IMG/VR virus record: IMGVR_UViG_3300007609_000016
Location: 1-64,000 of that record
Length of the DNA: 64,000 nt
Direction: 5' to 3' (one strand)
DNA from: a virus
The stretch's first letter is position 1. Each line of letters begins with the position of its first letter. The notes under the pieces were generated by a model. That model did not search any database. It was given only the letters and a program-made list of their open reading frames with translations, and was not told where the DNA came from. Below are positions 52,810 to 59,434 of this stretch, one piece after another. Position numbers and translations under genes: made by a program.

Positions 52810-53442
52810 ATGCCAATTACTTCACTTAACAACTTTGGAGTACCAACAGACGGTGGCAACCAAGTACTATTAATGCCTAAGTTAAAGTATCGTTTCCGAG
52901 TAACACTACTCGGTTTTGGTGCTGAGGCAGCAACTGAGCTAACCAAGCAGGTAATTGATGTTGCTCGTCCGAGTGTGACTTTTGAAGAAATGACACTCGA
53001 CGTGTATAACTCAAAAGTATACCTAGCTGGTAAGCACAGCTTTGAAGCCATTACACTTAATTTACGTGATGATGCAAGTGGATTTGTACAGCGTCTAGTA
53101 GGACAGCAGGTTCAGAAGCAATACGACTTTGTTGAACAAGCTGGTGCTAGAAGTGGTATTGATTACAAGTTTACCACTAGGATTGAAGTTTTAGACGGTG
53201 GTAATGGTGCCCAAGAAGTTGGAGTTTTAGAAACTACTAACCTATGGGGTTGCTTCTTGCAGAACGTTAACTACAACGATTTAAACTACGGCACAAACGA
53301 AGCGGCAACTGTTGCGTTATCGATTAGATTTGATAATATGACACAGCTCAAAGCAGGTAGTGATACAGTTATTGAAGGTATTGGTCAGAATATCGGCGCA
53401 GCCTTTAACTCAACTCTAGGTAACTTAACCACAGGCGGTTAA
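52810..53442 (+). CDS. 19: Tail tube protein gp19
   Basis: The 210-aa protein has the gp19 tube pattern: FRVTLLGFGAEAATELTKQVIDVARPSVTFEEMTLDVYNS near the start, ITLNLRDDASGFVQRLVGQQ, then IEVLDGGNGAQEVGVLETTNLWGCFLQNVNY. T4 gp19 (163 aa) stacks in hexameric rings inside the sheath to form the DNA channel. It lies 2 bases after gp18 and ends at a strong terminator. Confidence 0.9.
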   Translation: MPITSLNNFGVPTDGGNQVLLMPKLKYRFRVTLLGFGAEAATELTKQVIDVARPSVTFEEMTLDVYNSKVYLAGKHSFEAITLNLRDDASGFVQRLVGQQVQKQYDFVEQAGARSGIDYKFTTRIEVLDGGNGAQEVGVLETTNLWGCFLQNVNYNDLNYGTNEAATVALSIRFDNMTQLKAGSDTVIEGIGQNIGAAFNSTLGNLTTGG

Positions 53443-53456
53443 TAACTACCTTACTC

Positions 53457-53488
53457 AAAAAGCTCAGTATAAAAACTGGGCTTTTTTT
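53457..53488 (+). terminator. Intrinsic terminator after gp19
   Basis: AAAAAGCTCAGT (53457-53468) pairs with ACTGGGCTTTTTTT (53475-53488) with one G-U pair. It is followed directly by a late element for the next gene. Confidence 0.85.
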
Positions 53489-53491
53489 ACG

Positions 53492-53499
53492 GCTAAATA
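53492..53499 (+). promoter_or_regulatory. Late element GCTAAATA, 5 bases before ATG
   Basis: GCTAAATA is followed by ATAGT and the ATG at 53505. No Shine-Dalgarno sequence fits in the gap, and the preceding terminator separates this gene from gp19. The unit therefore depends on this element. Confidence 0.65.
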
Positions 53500-53504
53500 A
53501 TAGT

Positions 53505-54608
53505 ATGGCAAATAAATTCACAAGATTCCTTACAGGATTTACATCGGGTTTAACAAATCCTAAAGGCATTTCGTCTGACTATAGACACGCTTCGAGACTG
53601 TTTATCGATGACACTTTTAGACTGGCTCCGAGAACCAAGTTTAATTATTTTGTTAGATTCGAAATTGACAGAACAGCATTTAAAGCACCTAAATTTGGAA
53701 ACAAAGAAATCGAAGAGTTCGGTATGTTGGTTAAACGTACAGATTTACCTAGCTTTAAATTCGACACAGAAACCAAGAATCAGTATAATCGTAAACGAAT
53801 AATATATAAAATGATCAACTATGATCCTATATCGTTTAGTTTTCACGACGACAGTGCCGGAGTTGTGAATGCATTGTGGGCTATATATTATGGTTATTAC
53901 ATAGCAGACAGAAACACAGCAAGTGTACGAGATATCGGATCTAGTATCATTTCCGCTTACGGAGACACAAAGTATCGTCAAGCAGGTACAAAATATGATG
54001 ATTTTAGGTATGGGCTAGACAACGACAAATCCGTTGACTTATTTAAAAGTATTACTATCTACACGATGAGTAGACAACGATTTTTAAGTTATACACTAGT
54101 AAATCCTAAAATTACCACTTGGAAACACAGCGAAATGGATTATTCACAAAGTGCCGATCCAGCTGAAAATTCTATGGACGTAGAATACGAAGCGGTAATT
54201 TATGGCGGCGGAAGAGTAAGCGAAGGTATTAAAGGCTTTGCAGACCTACACTACGATGTTACTCCTAGTCCTTTAACTGTTGCCGGCGGAGGAGTCGGAT
54301 CGATTGTAGGAGAAGGCGGATTACTAGATGGCCTAGAATCAATATTCGGAGCAGTCGGTAGCGGCCAGGCATTTGATTCTCCGCAGAATTTTTTAGGCAC
54401 AGCAATTCGAGCCGCAAACACATATAAGAATTTTAAGGATCTTTCTGTCGATGACATTAAACAAGAAGCAGTAAATATTATATCAAGTCCAGCAGGAGTA
54501 TCAACAATTGCGGGGATTGCTGGAGCTGTATTTCCTAAAAATGATAATTCAGATCAAGCAACAATAGCTACGCAGAAAAATCTAACTAGTACAGAAGGAT
54601 CTTCATAA
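53505..54608 (+). CDS. Tail-tube-related baseplate protein (gp54/gp48-like, tentative)
   Basis: The first 260 residues of this 367-aa protein carry a tube-like layout related to gp19: FNYFVRFEIDRTAFKAP, EFGMLVKRTDLPSFKFDTETKNQYNRKRIIYK, YDPISFSFHDDSAGVVNALW, and VEYEAVIYGGGRV. The C-terminus is Gly/Ser-rich (GGGVGSIVGEGGLLDGLES) and then helical. T4 uses two such gp19-related proteins, gp48 and gp54, at the tube-baseplate junction. Which one this corresponds to cannot be told here. It is coupled by TAATG to the next gene. Confidence 0.6.
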   Translation: MANKFTRFLTGFTSGLTNPKGISSDYRHASRLFIDDTFRLAPRTKFNYFVRFEIDRTAFKAPKFGNKEIEEFGMLVKRTDLPSFKFDTETKNQYNRKRIIYKMINYDPISFSFHDDSAGVVNALWAIYYGYYIADRNTASVRDIGSSIISAYGDTKYRQAGTKYDDFRYGLDNDKSVDLFKSITIYTMSRQRFLSYTLVNPKITTWKHSEMDYSQSADPAENSMDVEYEAVIYGGGRVSEGIKGFADLHYDVTPSPLTVAGGGVGSIVGEGGLLDGLESIFGAVGSGQAFDSPQNFLGTAIRAANTYKNFKDLSVDDIKQEAVNIISSPAGVSTIAGIAGAVFPKNDNSDQATIATQKNLTSTEGSS

Positions 54609-54973
54609 TGTCAACAAATTTACCACCCAAACAACTAGATGACAGCGCCGCCGGAACAAAATTATTTTTCGACAGCTACGGAAAAGAACCTTTACAGTTT
54701 CCAGCTGCAGATGTAAATGCTGCTGTAAACTTTTTCAAAAAAGCAGGGTTTGACGAAGACGCAAGTCAAGTGACCGCCATAACTCTTCTAAAGCAAGCCA
54801 AATTAGAAGGAATTTCTATTTTTGAAGTTCTCGACGGCTTAAAAAATCTACAAACATTACAGATTAGTACACTAGTCGGTGAAATTTTAAATAATAACAG
54901 AGTGCCTACATCGACATTAGGATTTAAAGTAGATGTCCCTCAAACTTCTAAGTTAAGGAATATTTTAGCCTAA
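54608..54973 (+). CDS. Small helical structural protein
   Basis: The 121-aa protein contains ADVNAAVNFFKKAGFDEDAS and ITLLKQAKLEGISIFEVLDGLKNLQ, an all-helical pattern, then a short C-terminal extension. It is coupled at both ends (TAATG) between the tube-like protein and gp4. It is probably a baseplate or neck assembly protein; no named family is recognised. Confidence 0.55.
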   Translation: MSTNLPPKQLDDSAAGTKLFFDSYGKEPLQFPAADVNAAVNFFKKAGFDEDASQVTAITLLKQAKLEGISIFEVLDGLKNLQTLQISTLVGEILNNNRVPTSTLGFKVDVPQTSKLRNILA

Positions 54974-55413
54974 TGCCAAGATTTGCCCAAGGAAGATTTG
55001 AACCAAAAAACCCCAGTAAATACGTGGGTAAAAAATCTCCACACGCTAGAAGCAGTTGGGAGTTTGTGTTTATGAAAATGCTAGACGAGCATCCCGGTGT
55101 GGAATCTTGGGCCAGTGAAAGTATACAGATACCATATAGAGATCCGTTAACAGGTAAATCCACGATATATGTACCAGATTTTTTTATCGTATATCAAGAC
55201 AAAAACGGAAAGAAAAACGCAGAACTGATAGAAGTAAAGCCTACCAATCACACGTTGAGAGAGCGTGTTGGCAAAAGCGGATATAATCAAGAACAGTATG
55301 TGAAAAATCTTGCGAAATGGGAGGCAGCAACTGCCTGGTGTAAACAAAAACGAATTAAATTTAGAGTTGTAACCGAAGAAGATATTTTCCATAACGGTAA
55401 AAAACGTAGATAA
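54973..55413 (+). CDS. 4: Head completion protein gp4 (nuclease fold)
   Basis: The 146-aa protein matches T4 gp4 (150 aa): FAQGRFEPKNPSKYVG, RSSWEFVFMKMLDEHPGVESWASE, IYVPDFFIVYQDKNGK and AELIEVKP. The residues E30, D69 and E87-x-K89 match the PD-(D/E)xK nuclease core. T4 gp4 completes heads before tail joining. The start uses TAATG coupling, and the TAA stop lies inside the late element for the next gene. Confidence 0.88.
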   Translation: MPRFAQGRFEPKNPSKYVGKKSPHARSSWEFVFMKMLDEHPGVESWASESIQIPYRDPLTGKSTIYVPDFFIVYQDKNGKKNAELIEVKPTNHTLRERVGKSGYNQEQYVKNLAKWEAATAWCKQKRIKFRVVTEEDIFHNGKKRR

Positions 55414-55416
55414 GTA
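55409..55416 (+). promoter_or_regulatory. Late element variant GATAAGTA, 5 bases before ATG, holding the gp4 stop
   Basis: GATAAGTA contains the TAA stop of gp4 (55411-55413) and is followed by ATAGT and the gp16 ATG at 55422. The same GATAAGTA variant with 5-base spacing precedes gp17, so the two terminase genes share one promoter form. Confidence 0.55.
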
Positions 55417-55421
55417 ATAGT

Positions 55422-55904
55422 ATGACCAAAAAACTAGAAGAACTGTTTAATTTAGAAGAACAAAACAAGGTTGAGCCCGAAGTGGTTGAACCTGAAGTTC
55501 CCGCACACGAACAGGTTAAAAGTCTTGATGACAGCTTCGAAGCGGTTAAAGATATCACAAAATCTCTTCCAGAAATCCCCGAACTAGACGATGCATCTGA
55601 CAATGAACTAGACTCGCTAGCATCAAAAGCAGAACAAGCCTACGACGATTTGATGGATCTCGGAATGAATGTAGAAGTAAGATACAGCGGCAGAATTTTT
55701 GAAGTTGCTAGCTCTATGATGAAAAATGCCATAGATGCTAAAACAGCAAAAATTGATAAAAAGCTAAAGGCCGTAGATTTACAAATGAAAAAATATAAAA
55801 TTGACAAGGATATGCCCGAAGCAGAAGGCGAAGTTGTAAACGGTTCAGGATATATTATTTCTGACCGCAACGAGTTATTGAAGAAATTGGGCAAAAAGGA
55901 ATAA
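55422..55904 (+). CDS. 16: Terminase small subunit gp16
   Basis: The 160-aa protein fits T4 gp16 (164 aa) in plan. It has an acidic disordered N-terminus (LEELFNLEEQNKVEPEV) and a central helical oligomerisation pair (LDSLASKAEQAYDDLMDLG, FEVASSMMKNAIDAKTAKIDK). The C-terminal segment ends GYIISDRNELLKKLGKK. gp16 binds DNA and regulates the gp17 motor. Weak primary similarity is usual for this family. Gene order gp4-gp16-x-gp17 supports the call. Confidence 0.75.
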   Translation: MTKKLEELFNLEEQNKVEPEVVEPEVPAHEQVKSLDDSFEAVKDITKSLPEIPELDDASDNELDSLASKAEQAYDDLMDLGMNVEVRYSGRIFEVASSMMKNAIDAKTAKIDKKLKAVDLQMKKYKIDKDMPEAEGEVVNGSGYIISDRNELLKKLGKKE

Positions 55905-55907
55905 ATA
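55900..55907 (+). promoter_or_regulatory. Late element AATAAATA, 5 bases before ATG, holding the gp16 stop
   Basis: AATAAATA contains the gp16 TAA (55902-55904), then CACAT and the ATG at 55913. No Shine-Dalgarno sequence lies between element and ATG. It is one of the clearest stop-promoter-start modules. Confidence 0.65.
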
Positions 55908-55912
55908 CACAT

Positions 55913-56485
55913 ATGAAAACCTTTAAAGAATACTTAACAGAAAGCACAAAAGTTTATGGTTTCAAGATCAAAGTTGCTGGCGAAGTCCCAGAAAACTTTC
56001 AAGAAGATCTAAAAACTCGCGTTGATCGTTGTGGAATTGTAACGTTTGATAAAATCAAAACAACTCCTATTCAAGAAGCTCCTTTAGATTTTCCAGAAGC
56101 CAGAAACGCTGAAGTAACAGTGTTTGATTTAGTGTGTGAATATCCTATTACTAGCCCTGAAATTCATCAAGAAATTCTAGAAATGGGTGTTGCACCTTCT
56201 AAATTCAAAGTCAGAGGCAGCTTAGAGCCTAGCGAAATCGATCAAGAACTTATGGACGATCAGCGTGAAGGTTCATTGTTAACAGACGAAACTTATGCAG
56301 AGTCGCCGGATGTAGAACACAAAGATTATTTTGGTGACGAATTTAACAAAGGATTTTTAGCAGACCTAGCAAAGGCAGCACAAGAACGTAAAAAAGAACT
56401 AGGCCAGGACAACACTGACTTAGATGTTTTAGAAACAACAGCAAAAGAAGGAAAGACAGGGAAAGACAGCCCTGTCGGGAGTTAA
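55913..56485 (+). CDS. Putative internal head protein with capsid-targeting-like leader
   Basis: The 190-aa protein begins MKTFKEYLTES. This resembles the T4 capsid-targeting leader MKTYQEFIAEA of internal proteins, and L8-T9-E10 before S11 fits gp21 cleavage. The body has a compact alpha/beta part (YGFKIKVAGEVPENFQEDLKT, NAEVTVFDLVCEYPIT) and an acidic helical tail (DLAKAAQERKKELG). It lies between the terminase genes, among head genes. I infer a protein packaged in the prohead. Confidence 0.6.
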   Translation: MKTFKEYLTESTKVYGFKIKVAGEVPENFQEDLKTRVDRCGIVTFDKIKTTPIQEAPLDFPEARNAEVTVFDLVCEYPITSPEIHQEILEMGVAPSKFKVRGSLEPSEIDQELMDDQREGSLLTDETYAESPDVEHKDYFGDEFNKGFLADLAKAAQERKKELGQDNTDLDVLETTAKEGKTGKDSPVGS

Positions 56486-56487
56486 CA

Positions 56488-57318
56488 ATGCACGGTTTAC
56501 AAGATTTAATTAACAAGTTAGAGGCTATTAACAATCAGCCTGTAGAAGAAGGTTTTGGTGATATGCCTCCGGCACCGCCTGCTCCGCAACCTGAAGATAA
56601 AGCGAGAATGAGTGTTAACATTAGTGCCGAAGGTGATGCTATTGAAGATGTATTAAAATTAATGACCAAGGTCAACCCTGATATGATCAATCAGAAAGAC
56701 ACTGTGCCTATGTCTTTAAAGCCTGAAATGGACGGCCCAATGGATAAGCCAATGATTGCTCCTTTAAAAATGCTTCCCGATCTAGGTGATGACGATGGCG
56801 ATGATCTTCCTCCAAAACACGATAAAGATCACATGATTGTTAAGACTCTAGACAAAGACGGTGATCTAGATCACGATATGGACGATCATAAAAAAGAAAA
56901 TGCATCACTGCAAGGCAAGCAAGACGAGGCTGACATCGATCTCAGCAAGTTTAGCAAAGAAATGTTAGATCAAATCAAAAATGCCAGTGATGCAGAATTG
57001 AATAAGATGGCAGTTGATTTTGGCGGAAGCAGTATGGAAATAGGTCGAGAAGAAGAAATGTTCCGTAAGATTCGTGCTCAGTTAAACAAGCAAGACGAAG
57101 CATACGAAAACGAACCAAACGAAGAATATGATGATGTAGATTATATTCTTAACACACTAGCAGGTGGTATGAACCGTCCTAAAGGAACACATTCAAATGT
57201 TTCTAAAGGTGACAATCCTATGCAAAAGGTAGCACATCACGAGAGCGAAGAAAAGGATCTCCGCTCACAAATTAAAGAAGAGCTAGCACAGAGACTAGCA
57301 CAGTACAAAGGGGAATAA
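56488..57318 (+). CDS. Acidic structural protein, unknown
   Basis: The 276-aa acidic protein has a Pro-rich N-terminal linker (DMPPAPPAPQPED), an Asp/His-rich stretch (DDDGDDLPPKHDKDHM, DKDGDLDHDMDDHKKE) and helical repeats. A conserved-looking block, YDDVDYILNTLAGGMNRPKG, occurs near residue 215. The Asp/His segment could bind divalent metal. It starts 2 bases after the preceding gene with GGGAG. Likely a virion or prohead protein. Confidence 0.55.
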   Translation: MHGLQDLINKLEAINNQPVEEGFGDMPPAPPAPQPEDKARMSVNISAEGDAIEDVLKLMTKVNPDMINQKDTVPMSLKPEMDGPMDKPMIAPLKMLPDLGDDDGDDLPPKHDKDHMIVKTLDKDGDLDHDMDDHKKENASLQGKQDEADIDLSKFSKEMLDQIKNASDAELNKMAVDFGGSSMEIGREEEMFRKIRAQLNKQDEAYENEPNEEYDDVDYILNTLAGGMNRPKGTHSNVSKGDNPMQKVAHHESEEKDLRSQIKEELAQRLAQYKGE

Positions 57319-57320
57319 GA

Positions 57321-57779
57321 ATGGCAGATTTAACAACTGCAACAATTGGCGGTGGTAGCTCAGAACTAGTAAAAAGAAATCCACAATACCACGTTGGCGG
57401 AACAGGTCCTGCATCTTTGGATTTAGAAATACCTCTTTACAACGGTAATAAGCCATTGGTCTTCTTTGAATTAGATTTTGGTACGGATGTTAGTGCCCAG
57501 TTAAATCCAGAAGAAGCAATTAATGTTTGTATCGAAAAAGTACAGGAATATGCCACAATCGTTATTCGCGGCGATTTGCATAGCACGAGCCAGGTAATGA
57601 CCTTTGCTGTTGAAACAACCAACCAGAGTCTCGATTGGGATGGTAACGGTGCAGAAACTCTAGTAGAACAAATCGAAGATGAAATTATTGCACTAGGCGA
57701 TCAGAGCGGCGGCACGCCGAATCAAATTGACTATACAGGTGTAACTTGTACAGTAAAGACTAGTTTAAATCTAGCATAA
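57321..57779 (+). CDS. Small structural protein, unknown
   Basis: The 152-aa protein (ADLTTATIGGGSSELVKRNP) mixes beta strands (KPLVFFELDFGTDV, YATIVIRGDLHS, TCTVKTSLNLA) with a helix (NPEEAINVCIEKVQ). It ends at a strong terminator just ahead of gp17. No family is recognised. The abundance implied by its own terminator suggests a structural rather than catalytic role. Confidence 0.55.
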   Translation: MADLTTATIGGGSSELVKRNPQYHVGGTGPASLDLEIPLYNGNKPLVFFELDFGTDVSAQLNPEEAINVCIEKVQEYATIVIRGDLHSTSQVMTFAVETTNQSLDWDGNGAETLVEQIEDEIIALGDQSGGTPNQIDYTGVTCTVKTSLNLA

Positions 57780-57793
57780 ATTTTAATAAAATC

Positions 57794-57820
57794 AATAGGG
57801 CCTTTTGGCCCTATTTTTTT
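57794..57820 (+). terminator. Intrinsic terminator before gp17
   Basis: AATAGGGCC (57794-57802), loop TTTT, GGCCCTATT (57807-57815), then a T run to 57820. The gp17 late element follows within 2 bases. Confidence 0.9.
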
Positions 57821-57821
57821 G

Positions 57822-57829
57822 GATAAGTA
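57822..57829 (+). promoter_or_regulatory. Late element variant GATAAGTA, 5 bases before the gp17 ATG
   Basis: GATAAGTA, then AAAGT, then ATG at 57835. It follows directly after a terminator, so gp17 transcription depends on this element or on read-through. Confidence 0.6.
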
Positions 57830-57834
57830 AAAGT

Positions 57835-59421
57835 ATGAGTAAATCACTTGACGGCGTTCAGATTAAAAAGGCTCATACGCCACAAAAATACACACTAGAA
57901 GAAGTTGAACATTTAGAAAAATGTATGGATCCCGTCGACGGTCCTTTATATTTTTGTAAAACATTTCTTCAAATTCAGCACCCCACTAAAGGTAGTATGC
58001 CATTTGTTCCTTACGAATATCAGGAAGAAATGTTAAAAGCATATCATGATTATCGTTATACTGTAGCAATGTTACCTCGCCAGATGGGTAAGACTACGTG
58101 TGCCGCAGGTTATTTGCTTTGGTATTCGATGTTTACACCCGAAGCACAGATTTTAATTGCCGCACACAAATACACAGGTGCCCAGGATATTATGAATCGT
58201 TTCAGATACGGTTACGAGTCGTTGCCTGATTTTATTAGAGCAGGTGTATATTCGTATAACAGGAATACAATTGAATTCGACAACGGTAGTCGTGTACAAG
58301 CAACTACAACAACAGAAGATACTGGACGTGGTAAATCTCTATCATTGATTTATTGTGATGAGTTTGCATTTGTGCAACCTCCTGAAAAAGCCAAAGAATT
58401 CTGGACAGCACTTTCACCTACGCTGTCAACAGGTGGTAAGTGTATTGTAACTTCAACACCTAACTCGGATGAAGATCAGTTTGCTATGATTTGGACTGAA
58501 GCTAATAAAAAGTTTGACGAGTTTGGTAATGATCAAGAAGTAGGCACTAATGGGTTTTATCCGTTTTTTGCACATTGGGACAGACATCCAGATCGTAATG
58601 AATCCTGGGCCGCAACAGAAAAAGCAAAAATTGGTGAAGAACGATTCCGTCGAGAATTTGACTGTGAGTTTTTGATCTTTGACGAAACACTCATCAATGC
58701 TGTTAAGTTAGCTGAACTAGAGGGTAAAGATCCTATCTTATCAATGGGACAGACTCGCTGGTACAAAGATATTAATCCCAAAGCAACATACATGGTGGCA
58801 CTAGATCCTAGTCTAGGTACCGGCGGCGACTACGGAGCTATTCAGGTATTCGAAATGCCTAGTATGGAACAAGTCGGCGAGTGGAGATCGAACACTACTC
58901 CTGTTCAGCAACAGGTAAAAACAATGCGAGAAATCCTTAAATTTATTCACGAACAAGGTGAAGAAAAAGGCAGTCCCCCACAGATCTATTACTCAGTAGA
59001 AAACAATACACTAGGTGAAGCGGCATTGGTAGTTATTGCAGACATCGGTGAAGAAAACTTTCACGGACTGTTTATTAGCGAACCGATTCGCAGAGGTCAC
59101 GTTAGACGTTACCGCAAAGGATTTAATACCACACACAAGGCAAAAATCACAGCCTGTTCAAAACTTAAGAATCTATTAGAAACTCGCAAAATGATCGTGC
59201 ATTCAAAGCCTTTGATATCAGAGTTTAAAACGTTTGTTGCCCAAGGCACTGGCTTCGGTGCCAAGAGTGGAGAACACGACGACTTGGTTGCATCTCTGTT
59301 AATTGTGATCAGAATGGCAGATGTGTTAGCGGACTGGGATCCCAAGATTTACGAAAAGATGACAGAAAAAGTATCAGAAGAAGAGATGCCAATGCCTATC
59401 TTTGTAAGCGGCATACTCTGA
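57835..59421 (+). CDS. 17: Terminase large subunit gp17
   Basis: This 528-aa packaging motor ATPase and nuclease has a Walker A-like P81-RQMGKTT, Walker B LSLIYCDEFAF (about 172), coupling motif CIVTSTPNSDED, and an RNase-H-type nuclease. The nuclease Asp lies in VALDPSLGTGGDYGA (about 322), with ENNTLGEA and a late HDDLVASL (about 482). It pumps DNA through gp20 and cuts headful ends. The start at 57835 is chosen because an in-frame TTG at 57805 lies inside the terminator hairpin. The TGA stop overlaps the next late element. Confidence 0.95.
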   Translation: MSKSLDGVQIKKAHTPQKYTLEEVEHLEKCMDPVDGPLYFCKTFLQIQHPTKGSMPFVPYEYQEEMLKAYHDYRYTVAMLPRQMGKTTCAAGYLLWYSMFTPEAQILIAAHKYTGAQDIMNRFRYGYESLPDFIRAGVYSYNRNTIEFDNGSRVQATTTTEDTGRGKSLSLIYCDEFAFVQPPEKAKEFWTALSPTLSTGGKCIVTSTPNSDEDQFAMIWTEANKKFDEFGNDQEVGTNGFYPFFAHWDRHPDRNESWAATEKAKIGEERFRREFDCEFLIFDETLINAVKLAELEGKDPILSMGQTRWYKDINPKATYMVALDPSLGTGGDYGAIQVFEMPSMEQVGEWRSNTTPVQQQVKTMREILKFIHEQGEEKGSPPQIYYSVENNTLGEAALVVIADIGEENFHGLFISEPIRRGHVRRYRKGFNTTHKAKITACSKLKNLLETRKMIVHSKPLISEFKTFVAQGTGFGAKSGEHDDLVASLLIVIRMADVLADWDPKIYEKMTEKVSEEEMPMPIFVSGIL

Positions 59422-59427
59422 TAAATA
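59420..59427 (+). promoter_or_regulatory. Late element GATAAATA overlapping the gp17 stop
   Basis: GATAAATA begins within the gp17 TGA stop (59419-59421) and is followed by CAATACT and the ATG at 59435. The spacing is 7 bases, slightly longer than the other modules. No Shine-Dalgarno sequence is seen. Confidence 0.6.
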
Positions 59428-59434
59428 CAATACT

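Noticed and set aside
57805-57834. Longer gp17 start at TTG
   Set aside because: The codon lies inside the terminator hairpin and the added residues derive from the U-tract.
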